DNA from: Capitulum mitella
Lineage: Eukaryota > Arthropoda > Thecostraca > Pollicipedomorpha > Pollicipedidae
Length of the DNA stretch: 64,000 bases
Reading direction: 5' to 3'
Assembly: GCA_030062745.1 (NCBI GenBank)
Contig: CP099840.1
Coordinates: 3,348,001 to 3,412,000 of the forward strand
The position numbers were made by a program, and so were the translations under genes. Below are positions 23,081-35,544 of the stretch, in pieces; within the stretch, counting starts at the first letter, position 1, and every line of letters begins with the position of its first letter. The notes beneath the pieces were generated by a model, which saw only the letters and a list, made by a program, of their open reading frames with translations, made no database searches and had not been told where the DNA came from.

Positions 23081-26000
23081 CTGCAAACAACGACACCGGT
23101 TGGCCGCGGCCGGGCGGGGCGGCGGAGGCGGCGGAGGCGGCGGAGGCGGCGGCGGCGCGGCTGGACGGCCGGCGAAGGCTAGCAGCGTCCCCAGGCGGCC
23201 GGCAGCAGGCAGAGCGGACGACCGACCGACAGACGACACGGAAGACCAAGCGGACCGGCCAGGCGACAGAGGCGGACGGGCGGCTCAAGGCCGAGCGTGC
23301 CGCCGGCGGCTGGACCCCGGCGAGCCACACAGAACGCACCGGACAGGACGCACGGACGCCACGACCACCGGACCAGAGGCACGCCGACCAAGCTCCCGGC
23401 AGGACCGCGGGCACCGGCGCTCCGAGCTGCGGACCGAGGGCCGAGCGGACCAGGCGCCCCTCCGGACCGCGACCGGGACGGACCGGAACCTCGGACCGGA
23501 CGCTTCCGGCCAGGGCGCCGGGTCCGCGCGGACCCCTCGACCCCGGCCCGCGCCGACCGGCCGGCCCGGCGCCCGGACGGAGCGCGTGGCTTGCGGTCCT
23601 GCGTCGCCGGCGCCGCCCGCCGCCCAGCGAGAGAAAGCAGAAGTCCCGAGTCAGCCCCGGCAGACCGCGCCCGACCGTCACCGGGTTAGCCCGGCGCCGG
23701 CGCCGGCCGAGGCGGGCGTGAGCGCGGCCAAGGGCGCCGCCCAGACCGCCCCGACCGCCAGCGGAGGCGCCCGCACGTGCCGTCCCCGCGGCGCGGTTAG
23801 AGCCCGGAGCCCGGTTGCAGACGCGTGCGCGGCCCGACGCCGCTTTGTGCGCCACTCGAGCGTGTCAGTCGGCCGCATGCCGTTACGGCCGGCGCCGGCC
23901 CGAGAGCATGCACGTGCCGCGCGGCCGGCGCCGCCCTCGCGCGCAGGGACGAGCCGGGCCGTGCCGGCGGGCCGGAGAGCATGCTGCGCGCCGGCCCGGC
24001 GCTGTCCAGTGCGTTATCGAGTCACACATCGCGTGCACAAGGACGGGGATGTGAATGACGATCACATACACATGAAAAGAATGTTCCACCTTCCGGGAGT
24101 ATTTTAGTCTGCGATTACCATGCTGATGCCTGTACCTTTAAGAAATTGATTTCTGATTTACGTCACGTCCCAAAACCACATATTTACGGAATATCAAAGT
24201 GATTCACGACTTTTCAGTGTTCTTTTCTTTGGTGTCCTATTGTCAGCTGCTGCGTGACGCCACGAGCATGCGCAGGCCAAAGCACGTTAGCAGAAGACCC
24301 GTACTGTGTAATATAAGCAAGCGACATCAAACTATAGCTTTCTGATTGACTACGCTTTTGATGCTTCTGGGAATCTTTTCAAAAGCAAATCAGCAATGAA
24401 AACGTGACTAGCTATATGTTTCGGTCCAAACAAATTTACTTTTGAATATCAACCGAGGTGGAACATCCCTTTACGCAGGCAGGAATCTGAAGAGGCAACA
24501 CAATGACATGAGCTGACATAAGCGACAATACGAATGCAAACCGCCAAAAGCCTAAAGCATGTACCCTCAGTTCTATTTTTCAACTTTATCGCCAGTTTCG
24601 TGTTACGAAAAGAAAAGATGACGAAAAATTCAACAAGCCTGCCCAACATTACCGAAAGCGCGCATATCACACCCTCTCAACATGAGATGCTGCAGGCATC
24701 GTACGCATTCGGCATGGCCCGATGCGCAGCTCTGACCTGAATCTCAAGAGATATCTCACTCACGGCCATAAACAGCATTCGCACAAAGAATAAGCCACGG
24801 GAACTGTACGTGACGCCTTTTCTAATCGAGACAGCGACCCACTGTTGCGCAAGGTTCATCGGGTCGACCCCATTAATTCACCCGCATCACGCTGAGCGTC
24901 CCTGACACTTATCCCCACCCCTGAGAGCAATGTTCTCGCCACGTTAATGACGACATCCTCATATCGAGGGATGACCAGCGCATCTGCGTACGTTCGCAGG
25001 GAGCCATTTCAAAAGGCAGTGCGACGCAATTTACATTCCGCGTTCCCCATCCTCGGTCGGCACGATCCGTTACATTTCGTCAATACGGTGCAGTGATTCC
25101 GCTCCGCTCCCAGCCGCACGCCCGACTGCACACCGGCTCCGTCGCCCGGAGCGGAGACCGAGGGCGCGCCGCCCACACGCGGCCGGTGACTGCAGCCGTG
25201 AGGATCACGCCGGATGGCTGGTTATTGGGGCTTAGGGGCGCACCGACTGGATCACGCCGGAAATGACCTCACAGACCGCGCGGGAGCCGCAGCCGTGCAA
25301 CGGCACCGCTTCCTGGACAGGAATCCGCATCCGCCGGACAGATGTTTCGCGTCTGCCGGCCGAGCACGGCGGAGGGGGCACGAGTCGCAGACAACACTCC
25401 TGGCAGGAAGTCGCCTTCGCGACAGCGGCCCACGGCGCCGCGAACGAGCGAGCTGGGAACCGGGCTTCAGGCCACCGTGTTCAGGTCCGCGGGTCCGTGT
25501 TTATTATTGCCATGGGACAGCACACTGACACCGATGAAGTAAACACCGCCACGAGCCCGAGGAGTTCTTCGAACTCTTCTGCAGGCGTCGGCGGCCATGG
25601 CGACCAGTTTGCGATTTAGTCTCGTGAATTATCCGCGAGGAGAAACTTACGACAGATAAATCGAGCGTAAGAGGCTTTTCTTAGGTCCGTTGAGTTCCTT
25701 GTTTGCGTCAGGGTCTTCCCAAGGAGTCGCAGGCACGTATCGGCACGGACTCTAGTTAAACAATCAGCAGACGACCGCTGCAAGCGATTGACGTTTGTTT
25801 ACCACCAAACAAAATATTAAACATGAGGCCTGAGGACAGACCATTTGATACATGTTTTGCCGGTCTATGACGGTGCACAGTACAGCCCCAGCAATACGGA
25901 CTTCAGAGCATGTGCAGGCTCTGGTAAGATTTCTTTATCTACCGCATCACGACGAAATGTATCTATTCAATGACGTCAGTGCTGCTAATACGCGCATTAG

Positions 26001-29000
26001 CATGCATTAAGCGCAAGAGCTCTCCGTAACATCTGACAAGTGCAAAGACCATTCTGGACTGGTTCCCACGCTATGGACTAAGAAGCATCTTTTCCCTCCA
26101 GATAAGAAAAAAAGAAAAACACCCCGAGAACGTCAAAGCCTCCACAATCTGCATGTCAGATTTAGTTTTCGTTACTACGGACCGCCGACAGTTGCGACGG
26201 CCGTGGCGATACCGTCGCCCAATGAACCACGCACCCGCTGCTGAGCGCGCCTGAACTAACGGGTCAGAACGCCGTCACCCACGGCACGCGTTCGGCGACA
26301 CAGTGGCACGAGTTTTTGCCTTCATCCGGCATGAAATACCGGTCCTGTGGTGAGTGAGCAAGCAACTTAATCTGGAAATTAGTGGTAAAAATAAAAGTGC
26401 GGATGATTTACGAGCCTTGGGTGTATGTGCCACAACTCGCTATTATGTACTACTAAAAAAAGGAACGTAATAAAATTAGCTTTAGTTCATTTTCATGCAA
26501 CTTCTGTGCAAACTCGTTTTCAAGACCTGAGGAACTTTTCCACCCTCCCTCAATATGTATCACCCATTAGCCTGTCGGGCCTCGAGCGGCGGCAAAACAC
26601 CGTCCGGGCCGCCGGCTCCGCACGAGAAACCAATCCGAACCCGCCGCCTCCTCACCCCACCGGGAACCGCCGCGACCCGGGACCTTGAGACGCCCCGCGC
26701 CGGGGCGGAGAAGACGCGCGACAACAGCTGACGACACGCCCTCCCGCGGCGGCCTAACTGCGACAACGAGAGGCGCCGACGGCCGACGCCGGGCCGGAGT
26801 CCGACCGTCGCCCGCTCCCCTCCCGTCACCGGGCGCCCCGCTCCCGTGCGGGGCCGGCGCGGCGTGCCTATGTCACATCGCCGCGGCGGGCGATCCTCCG
26901 GCCGGCGCTGGGCGCCGGCGGGGCGGCGGCGGGCAGAAGCGGACAGGCGCGCGGCGACGGCGGCGGCGCGCGCAAATCACGCCGCTCGCCGGACGAGCAG
27001 CGTAACGGAAGCGGGGCGGTAGGCGCGGCGGCCGCGGGCGGCCTCTGTACAGCGGAGGGGGCCCGTGCAATGGGCCGGGGCGGCGCGTGCCGCCACCGGC
27101 AGCCCATAAGGGCGGCCCAAGGACGGCTGCGGCCGCAGGAGGCGGGTAAGGACAGGCGGCTTTCGCGTCCATTGTCGCCGGGCGCGTGGCGGCGACGCCT
27201 ACGGACGGACGGCGGCGCGGAGCCGGCTCGAGACGCTGGTCATACCGGCTGTGTTCGCGGCCGCCTGGCTGCCGGCTGCCTCGGACGGCGCAGCCGGGTC
27301 GGAGGCCTTCGATCAGGCGGTCTGACGGGACAATGGAGCTGTCGTCTCCGGCCGGACAGTCGGCCGGGCGTCCAGTGCAGAACGGTTACCCGCCTGCCAC
27401 AAACTTCGTCCTGACCAGCTGGTTGATCAGCCGGCCAGCTGCACTCAGCCGGTCCATTCAGGTCCTCCCCGGCAGAAGCGACGCCCGGTCGACCCCCGGC
27501 AGCGATGAACGCCGACCCGGCGTCACGTGCCGTCCACTCCGCAGCACTCCCGCACTCCCGCCGGCCGACGTGCACTCCGGCCGCGCCCGCCCCACTCCGC
27601 ACCCGACACTGCAGCCGCCGGCGGCGGGGCCGTCTTCAGGACACCGACCGCGCGCCTCGTCAGCGGCGTCGTCAGCGGCGCGCACGCTCCATTAGCGGCC
27701 GGGGTGGACCGGCTGATGTCACGGCGCTCCCTGCACGACCGTGCCGCCTGCACTGCAGGCTGGCGGCGGCGGCGGCGGCGGCGGGAGGCTCGGCCGCCCG
27801 TGACTCAGGCCCGGCCGGGCCGCGAGCGCCCGCGGCGGCCCGGCCGGCGCGAGCGGCGCCGCGGGCGCGCGCCGGGACGCGGCCCGACGCGCCATATTCG
27901 GCCCTCGTTCGCCGGCCAAGGTCGCAGCCCGGCGGCGGTACGAGCGGGCCCTGCACGCTGCAGCTCGGCCCGCTGCAGCCCAATTAACGGGCTTAATTCG
28001 CCCGGTCCGAGCCGGCCGAGCGGTCGTCTCCGGCTCATCAAGTGTTAACGTCATGCGCTGTGAATTTACGACCCCCGTGTATACAAACTATGACGGCGCG
28101 GGCGAGGCTGGTGGCGATAACGTGTCAGGGAGGGACGGGGCAACAGCGAGAACAGGCAAATGGACTGGGAAACGATGTGACATGCAAGAAGGGTATAACG
28201 AAACCAGAGAGAACGGAGGCGAAACGTTAATGAGAACGACAATCTAACTCTTCCCGACAGCTAAAAAGCCGCAGAAAATACCGATTGTAATTCAGATATC
28301 AAAGAAATGCAAATGAACGCGACCTTCGAGTGAACGCGATATGAAGAAACGGGGCGTATAGGAAACCTTGAGGAGAATTGTCACTTATTTTGACACTAAA
28401 CGATAATGACCCTCAACACCATGTTGTCTGAGATGCCAGAGCTGGTCTATATTGATCTACGACAGAGTGCTCCGCATACGTTTTAGACCAGCATTGCCTC
28501 AACTTTCTATCGACCGCAACATATTTCAACATCTGGTTGCAAAATGAGGTATACAAGCAAAAAAAAAACAACGCAATAGGTCAATGCATTTTCTCATAAT
28601 TTCGTTTCCAGACTCGTTGCATTGAGGCTTTGCTGAGACATGACGAAATGTGGTCAGGATTTCTGACGGTATCCGACCAAACCCGTTATGTTAATTGGTA
28701 CCATAACAACCATGGAGTGAAGAAAAACTGACCCTCTTCTCATAATTTTCGCTATCCGTGAAGAAGTATGGTTACGATTACCTCTAGAACTATTTCACCT
28801 GGCAGGAACTGATACAACTGAGCGAAGCAAATTTGCAACGAAAAGCTGTTAATGGTTACGCACGGTATTTGCAACAGCCAAATGTCACGTTTGGTGCAGG
28901 GAACACATCAGTTCGCCGAAGCAATGATGAGTCTATACATCACCTGAAAGCGTCCGCTAATATTCCTCGACTCAAGTCCCATGATGTCAATTTGTGGGCT

Positions 29001-29740
29001 CAGATAGCATCGAACTGCACTGTGAACTAGGGCTCTCATCATTCCTCTTTGATTAAGTTTATCGATGCAATAACTGTCTCGATCTATTTATGCCGCACAA
29101 TTAAGACGCTATCTACGGCGGCCCTTTCGACCGCAGCTACGCCGACAGCACCTCGCAGCTGTCTCAGGCAGACTACCCGGGCGGCGGACAGACAACACAG
29201 AGAAGCGCCCGACACGTACCACCGAGCTCCCCGTGGACGCCGCACTAGAACGCAGACACGAGCGGCGAGTCAGGGGCGCGCCACAGCGCCACCGCCGGGA
29301 GCGCGGGCTCACTGCCGGCGCCGTGGCCGGGGGCCGAGCACACGCGGAGCGCGGACGGCGCGGAAATCATTTCGTTCGTGACAACAAAAGATCATGATGT
29401 CGCGATCAGCGTACTTGCTCTATGGGGAAATGGGCTCTTGTACGCCACGGTAAAGCGTGAGATATCCGGGCTTTTGTTAATTGTACGGACTCCCTCACAT
29501 TACCTTTATGTTTTCGTTCAACGGACCCAAAATATGTAACATCTTCCAGTCACAGATATGTTTAACCACTAGGGTTGTGAGTCCAAATGCAGCTCTGGCA
29601 CTCCGTTCACTCCTTACAATCAACTGGCTTACAACGCACGGACAAAGATCACCGTCCCACCTGTTACACCTTGCCACGCGGGTACAGAACTCATCGGACA
29701 GCACGGCGCGGCCGGCACCGCGGCGCAGCCGGGGACCCAC
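23081..29740. other. Dys: 6.7 kb intron between exons 29 and 30
   Basis: GC-rich at 23.1-24.0 and 26.6-28.0 kb, AT-richer between. A purine/GGC-rich triplet tract adjoins exon 30 at about 23,110-23,160. No exon, mobile element or RNA gene recognised. An internal promoter is possible but not visible. Confidence 0.55.
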
Positions 29741-29893
29741 CTGGACCTTGTCGTGCACGGCCAGCCAGCGGTCGTTGAGCTCGGCCATCATGCTGGAGAC
29801 GCTCTGCTCGCACTGCGTCAGCGCCAGCTGGGCGGCCGTGCGGCGCGCCGCCGCCAGCTGCGACTGGCGCTCGGGCAGCTGGCGCTCCAGCTC
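29741..29893 (-). CDS. Dys: Dystrophin exon 29: spectrin repeat 13, helices B-C
   Basis: Encodes ELERQLPERQSQLAAARRTA, AQLALTQCEQSVSSMMAELN and DRWLAVHDKVQ. Corresponds to human LKAELNDIRPKVDSTRDQAA...QISELNHRFAAISHRI. 153 bases, phase 0/0. Acceptor CGGCCGGCAG, donor CAG|GTGGGTC. A 6.7 kb intron follows. Confidence 0.94.
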
Positions 29894-31059
29894 CTGCCGG
29901 CCGGACGGGGCGCCAGTTACGGGCGGCGGCACGGCGCCGGCACTAACAGACGATTCAGCGGCGTTGGGCCGGCACCAACAGACGCTTCGGCGGCGTACAG
30001 GTAAGGCCACTGGCAGACCCACATGTGCTAAGGGGAAGGGGGCATATATCTGTCCATGCAACTAACCCAACCCCAACCTCGGCTTTCGGCCACTTTGTTT
30101 CGCTTTTTTCGGACATCAAGATGTATATAAGCAAGGTGCTGTTTCGAAAAAAGTTCCAAAATTTCCCCAGGAAAGGGGAGGGCCGAGAAACATGACGGTC
30201 ATCGGATTTTCCAACGAAACGGAGGTCGGACGTGGCCCCTCTGCTCCTCCCCATGGATCCGCCCCTTGGTAATGCGGGGTCTCAAGAAGAAGACAATAAG
30301 GCGAGAAGTGCCGCGAAATAAAACCGCCGCAGTGAATCATGTGGGAGAAGAATTTTGGGACAAAAGGCTTGTTTCAGTGGTTCATTGGACTCCATCAAAG
30401 TACATCTAAACTCTTCCACCCGGTTCCATGTGTCTTCAATACTCCTTGGAGCTCTAAACGAATCTCATCTCAACTTCTCGAACCTCATCCCAGTCGGAAG
30501 TGGATTAGTTTCGCGGTACGACGTTGACGAGCGAGCAGTGTCGAGTGTTTGGTTCACGACGCAGATTTTTCGTTGTTTACGACACGAGGTGCTGCATGCT
30601 CTGCGTCCAATGGTGCTTCAGCACGGCTGTTGTAGACAACTTTCATAAGGAAACAAAATATGTTTACATGACGTCATATCCTTTCGTTCCAGTGGTGCTA
30701 TTGGAAAGGCCCATATAACTGCACTGTTTTCAGAGTAGGTCCACTGGAACAGAACCAATGCGACAAGCCAGTTTTTTGTTCTTCCCTTTCTGACAACGAC
30801 ACGACATTCGCTGATGTCCGCTCACCATTTTTTAAATTAGCATGGATCCCGTATGCAAATATATCACAAACAATTGTTGCGCATCATCCATGCAATTTCC
30901 TTTGCTATGCTTTCTTTCACTTCCGCCGAACGACAAGGTGGACGCCCTTGACAACGGCGTCCGAACGGCATCAAACTACGTAAATGAAAATATCCCAAAC
31001 GTTCAAGAGAAATCCCTGTTTGACGACAAACCAAGTAGCGACTAACCACGAGGCCGTAC

Positions 31060-31173
31060 CTGCACTTTGTCTGCGTCTCCAGTATCCTTATCGGCCTGCT
31101 GCAGCCACTTCTCCAGGTCGTTGAGATCGGCCTCGAAGTCGGACAACTGCGCTTCACTCTCCGCCTTCTTCTC
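31060..31173 (-). CDS. Dys: Dystrophin exon 28: spectrin repeat 13, helix A
   Basis: Encodes EKKAESEAQLSDFEADLNDL, EKWLQQADKDTGDADKVQ. Matches human YQKHMETFDQNVDHITKWIIQADTLLDES, sharing the KW(L/I)QAD core. 114 bases, phase 0/0. Acceptor CACTTTTCAG, donor CAG|GTACGG. Less GC-rich than its neighbours. Confidence 0.95.
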
Positions 31174-31828
31174 CTGAAAAGTGAACAGCCATTAGCATGC
31201 ACGTGGCCTGCACCGTCTGGAAACGTCCCAATCTGCTGCGGCCATGGCGTGACTCATACAAAGCCTCCGGCGTCCAATTAATGCTGTGAAAGGGCCACTG
31301 ACGTGCAGCTTTCAATGGGAATACAAAGGAGCGCCGGTATGAAAGCAATCGGACAAGGGTTATATTCGACTCGAGGTTGCGCCGACCCATAAAGTTGCAA
31401 CAGAAGCACCATTTGTGACATCCCATCAATTCATTTAGCCAACTCTGCAGCATGAAAACAATACCGTGCATGCAGCGAGAAATCCACTGCGTTTGTTGCC
31501 GTATCCGTGCAAAACAGCGTCCCATTAACGTTTGCTAGGTAATTTTGATCCCCCATCTCATATCTGTCATGGCAATGGGGCACGTGCGAACCATTACGTG
31601 TGCACTATTGGTCAGTGGGCATTAATGTCGGACTTAAAGGCCCAAAAAGGAACGACCTTATATTGAACACCACCTCCAGTAAAAGTCATAAAGAACTCCC
31701 TCTGGCGAGTAAACCATATACGATGTTGTTCCGCATGAAAACCAACAACACCTCGCTAATGTCCATGGACCGTTGCATCCGGCGACCCCTCGGTGCCCCG
31801 CTGACCTGCATGTGGCCTGTAGACTGAC

Positions 31829-32152
31829 CTGCACGTGTCGCGTGCGGCCGGTGAGCCGGGCCTGGAGGCGGCGCCAGGCGGCGCGCACCTCCTCCAGCCG
31901 GCGGCCGAGCGCCGGCGCGGCCGGGTCGGCCTCGCCGAGCGCGGCCAGCGCCGCCTGGCGGCGCGTGGCCTCCTCGGCCAGGCGGCGGCAGGCGGCCGCC
32001 TCCTCCGGCCAGCGGCAGCGCTCGCCGCGCGCCTCGCAGGCGTCCAGCTCGGCGCCGGCCTCGGCCAGCCACTGCTCGAGCGCCGGCAGGCGGCGGGCGG
32101 CGCGCAGCCGAGACTCGAGGCCCGACTTCATGTCCGGGATCCGGCAGCCCAG
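31829..32152 (-). CDS. Dys: Dystrophin exon 27: end of repeat 11 and most of repeat 12
   Basis: A 108-codon exon: LGCRIPDMKSGLESRLRAAR, RLPALEQWLAEAGAELDA, then CRWPEEAAACRRLAEEATRR and RLEEVRAAWRRLQARLTGRT. Corresponds to human LGAKVTERKQQLEKCLKLSR...LTEWLAATDMEL through the end of repeat 12. Very Ala/Arg-rich, reflecting extreme GC content at third positions. Phase 0/0. Acceptor CGCCGTCAG, donor CAG|GTCAGTC. Confidence 0.95.
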
Positions 32153-32561
32153 CTGACGGCGAGGGACGGGATCGGCGGTCAGACGGGGCAGGGTGTGGGC
32201 ACATACAGACGAAGATTACCGGCAATGATTACCGAAGGCGATCCGTAATGGGAATTCGCAGAAGAGACTACATCTATCCCCAGAGCCTATGTTCGTTCAA
32301 AAGCCTTCAACCGAACCTGAATAGTACAAAAATGGTCCGGATTCCTAGCAACCATAAAATATGGTCAACAACTTTTTTGTCTGTCTAGGATTGGTGTTCA
32401 CACAGTCAGATGTAAACACTGATCCCAAAGCGTCATCCCGTCCGACGTAAACCAGCGTGCGCGCCAGCCCCGGCAGCCTGACCTACGCCATGTCCTCCCC
32501 ACCCCACGGCCTCCGAACCGGCTCCTGCGACATCACAGACCCGGCCGCACACCGGGCGTAC

Positions 32562-32705
32562 CTGGTTGTACTGGGCCTTGAGTCCGTCCAGCTGGGCCGT
32601 CAGCTGTTCGGGGTCGTCGCAGACGCCGTCCTCGGCCACCTTGCGTCCGGTCCTGATCACGTACTCCACCTCCGGCTTCAGCTCGCTCAGACGCTGGTAC
32701 AGTTG
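32562..32705 (-). CDS. Dys: Dystrophin exon 26: spectrin repeat 11, helices B-C
   Basis: Encodes QLYQRLSELKPEVEYVIRTG then RKVAEDGVCDDPEQLTAQLD and GLKAQYNQ. Very close to human NLYKSLSEVKSEVEMVIKTGRQIVQ...ELDERVTALKLHYNE. 144 bases, phase 0/0. Acceptor CTGCCCGTCAG, donor CAG|GTACGCC. Confidence 0.97.
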
Positions 32706-32969
32706 CTGACGGGCAGAGAAGCACAAACGGTGAGGAAAAAGTGGCGCGCGTGTACTAAATAAGAAAGCAAAAAGTAACAACCGGCCAGCATCTCGTTATC
32801 TTAACCAGCTCCTCGAACACAAGCTGTCTAAAAGGCAATGTTTTTTTTTGCAAAATCTTACAGTCGACGCCCACGTATTAATCTTCTTATGCCTCTGCAC
32901 AATTCCTCCATTCATCTTTCACGACCTGTCCGGGTATTTCCTTGTGCGGCACTGTGGCAGGGTCCAGTG

Positions 32970-34053
32970 TGTCGCCGGTAATGACCACACTGTGGTCTAC
33001 CTGTCCACGGATAAAGTATGGCTCGGTCGTGTTCTGCTGTCATTGTGCCAATGTCAGTGTCAATGTCGGTGTCAGTGTGTCAGGTACAAATACCAGTTCG
33101 GTAGTAACCAAGCAACGGTCCATCCTTCCATGGATGAGGTCCAGGTTGGCCGTGTCCCGTTGTGTCAGTGTCAGTGTCGGTCCGACACTGACTATACAGC
33201 AGTCCATCTGGCCCTGGATGAGGTCCGGATCGGCCGTGTCCTGTTGTGTCAATGTGTCAGTGTGCCAGCGTCAGTGTCAGAGTTTTGGTCCGGTACTGAC
33301 CATGCAGCGGTCCATCTGGCCCTGGATGAGGTCGGGTTCGGCCGTGTCCTGTTGTGTCAGTGTGCCAGTGTCAATGTCGGTTCGGTACTGACCATGCAGC
33401 AGTCCATCTGACCCTGGATGACGTCGGGGTCGGCCGTGTCCTATGTGTGTCAGTGTCAATGTCAGTGTCGGTTCGGTACTGACCATGCAGCGGTCCATCT
33501 GGCCCTGGATGAGGTCGGGTTCGGCCGTGTCCTGCTGTGTCAGTGTGTCAGTATGTCGGCGTCAGTGTCAGTGTCGGCACTGACCATGCAGCGGTCCATC
33601 TGGTCCCTGGATGAGGTCGGGTTCGGCCGTGTCCTGTTGTGTCAGTGTGCCAGTGTCAATGTCGGTTCGGTACTGACCATGCAGCAGTCCATCTGACCCT
33701 GGATGACGTCGGGGTCGGCCGTGTCCCACTGTGTGTGTCAGTGTGTCAGTGTAGGTCCGGTACTGACCATGCAGCGGTCCATCTAGCCCTGGATGAGGTC
33801 GGGTTCGGCCGTGTCCTGTGTGTGTCAGTGTCAGTGTCGGTTCGGTACTGGCCATGCAGCGGTCCATCTGACCCTGGATGACGTCGGGGTCGGTCGTGTC
33901 CTGTGTGTGTCAGTGTCAGTGTCGGTCCGGTACTGACCATGCAGAGGTCCATCTGACCCTGGATGACGTCGGGGTCGGCCGTGTCCTGTGTGTGTCAGTG
34001 TCAGTGTCGGTCCGGCACTGACCATGCAGGGTCCATCTGACTCTGGATGACTT

Positions 34054-34089
<36 letters not shown>

Positions 34090-34204
34090 GTTTTGTCCAT
34101 AAGGCCCCTTTTGCCCTGGATGAGGTCCGGGTTAGCCGTGTACCGCTGTATCAGTGTGTCAGTGTGTCAGTGTGTCCGTGCGTCAGTGTCGGTCCGGTAC
34201 TGAC
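32970..34204. repeat. Exon-plus-donor minisatellite downstream of exon 25
   Basis: At least eleven decayed units, 83-110 bases apart. Each repeats the last about 55 coding bases of exon 25 (ACGGCCGACCCGGACCTCAT... to GACCGCTGCATG, minus strand), its 5' splice site GTCAGTACC and the intronic (TGACAC)n just after it. Copies of GTCCATCTG on the + strand lie near 33,200, 33,310, 33,400, 33,494, 33,595, 33,686, 33,776, 33,864, 33,947 and 34,030. About nine carry a recognisable donor. A poly-T run interrupts the unit nearest the exon. Copies further from the exon are more diverged. Confidence 0.95.
34056..34088. repeat. Poly(T) run, 33 bases (poly(A) on the transcribed strand)
   Basis: An uninterrupted T33 inside the exon-25 minisatellite, about 115 bases past the exon 25 donor. 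It could be a retroposition tail without a recognisable body, or simple slippage. No target-site duplication is obvious. Confidence 0.9.
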
Positions 34205-34378
34205 CATGCAGCGGTCCATCTGGTCCTGGATGAGGTCCGGGTCGGCCGTGTCCTGCTCGACGGCGGCCGACTCGGCGCCCACGCCGCCCAGCCGTTCGGA
34301 CACGGCCGCCAGCCGGCGCTCAAAGTCGGCCGGCTTCTGGAACTGGACGTACTCGGCGCGTACGTCCGTGTACGTGCT
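34205..34378 (-). CDS. Dys: Dystrophin exon 25: end of repeat 10 and start of repeat 11
   Basis: Encodes STYTDVRAEYVQFQKPADFE, RRLAAVSERLGGVGAESAAV and EQDTADPDLIQDQMDRCM. Strong match to human SMKFRLFQKPANFEQRLQES...VEQEVVQSQLNHC. 174 bases, phase 0/0. Acceptor GGTCCGCAG, donor ATG|GTCAGTACC. The last roughly 55 bases and the donor are reiterated, with decay, about ten times in the downstream intron. Confidence 0.96.
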
Positions 34379-34684
34379 CTGCGGACCGGAGGTACACGGG
34401 CGTCAGCGGCCGAGGGAGGCGCGGTCTAATGGACGAGTCCAGCATGAAGAACAGGCGGACAAACGGGGACTGCTCCCCAGCGCAACGTTAATGAACGCGG
34501 AGCCAGCACGGTCACGTTGCCCTCCCGCGCATGACCGGACACCAGAAATGCGCAGAAATACGTCCAAACGCTATTGTTAAGGTAATGAGATTTAATCATC
34601 GTCGCGACATGTTCGCAAGGTCATAAAAATGTTTCATGTTACATCAATAGGGCGCTTCACGGACGGTCACAACGTCCACTGTAT

Positions 34685-34775
34685 ACGGCACCGTCTCCGG
34701 CGCCATGCCCAGCACCGTCTACGGCACCCTCTCCAGCACTGTCTCCGGCACCATCGTCAGCATCAACAGCGGCCG
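34685..34775. repeat. 12-bp tandem repeat at the exon 24 donor
   Basis: Units like GGCACCGTCTCC / AGCACTGTCTCC / GGCACCCTCTCC, about six copies with variation, ending within some 10 bases of the exon 24 splice donor. Confidence 0.75.
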
Positions 34776-34781
34776 GCCCAC

Positions 34782-34910
34782 CTGTAGCACGTCCAGCTGC
34801 TCCTGCAGGCGGCTGGCGGCGTTCTCCTTGCCGTCGGCCAGGTACTGCCGGACCTGCTCGGCCAGCTGGTGCAGCAGGCGCGAGGCCGTGCCGAAGTCGG
34901 CCGCCAGCTC
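34782..34910 (-). CDS. Dys: Dystrophin exon 24: spectrin repeat 10, helix B
   Basis: Encodes ELAADFGTASRLLHQLAEQV then RQYLADGKENAASRLQEQLD and VLQ. Matches human MKKHNQGKEAAQRVLSQIDVAQKKLQ; the GKE-AA-R pattern is shared. 129 bases, phase 0/0. Acceptor CTGGCCGCAG, donor CAG|GTGGGCC. Immediately past the donor is a short 12-bp tandem repeat (34,685-34,775). Confidence 0.94.
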
Positions 34911-35544
34911 CTGCGGCCAGGGCGCACCCGTACAGACGGAGTGGACACCGCCAGGCGGCCAGTCTGGCACGCCAGGGGATTTGGAGGACCAGGTGGAATA
35001 AATGTTCACGAAAAGGACAAATTCCGGACACCATTCCGCGCTGCGCACGTCTCCCAGTGTTTAAGTGCGAAACGTGGGCAACAACAGCAAAAATATCAAA
35101 GCTGACTGTAAAAACGTTATCACACAATCAAAAACGTAGCCGCAGATTAAAATGTCCCGCCATATCTCGCAATTAAACACAACTGTACAATGTGTTACGA
35201 CAAGTCGGCTTCGACAATACGCCTCTTTACACACGACACTTTTGGCTGTCATCATACATTCATTTTTCATAAAAAAGGTACAAAAAGCTTCAGGTCAGGT
35301 ACCTGTCACCGCTGCTTACGGGAAATGTTACCACTAAGCTACGGTAGACAAGTAAAGCCCACAAACTCAGGTACACGAAACTTCGTACCAGAGCAACACC
35401 AAAACACCAGACATTCGAGCACCGGCAACCTACAGATTTACAACAGAAAGCGCCACCTCCACCCACAACAAGCCTCCGCCAGCCGCCGCAGGAGGCCGTC
35501 ACGTCAGCGCAGGAGGACGACGGCCGCGGCGGCGCGGCCTGTAC

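Larger units (their letters stand above)
29894..32561. other. Dys: Introns between exons 26 and 29
   Basis: Three introns (0.4-1.2 kb), AT-richer than most of the gene between 30.1 and 31.7 kb. Nothing beyond splice sites recognised. Confidence 0.55.

Noticed and set aside
21981-23855. 624-codon minus-strand frame overlapping exon 30
   Set aside because: Shifted frame of exon 30 running on into the intron. The frame with the helical start and SH3-ligand motif, in phase with the splice sites, is the supported one.
22509-24107. 532-codon open frame on the + strand
   Set aside because: Antisense shadow of exon 30 and the adjoining GC-rich intron. It consists of Arg/Ala/Pro/Ser low complexity, while the minus strand carries recognisable coding sequence.
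33277-34100. Minus-strand frames such as DTAEPDLIQGQMDRCM as extra exons
   Set aside because: They are decayed copies of the exon 25 end without their own acceptors, varying in frame and broken by stops.
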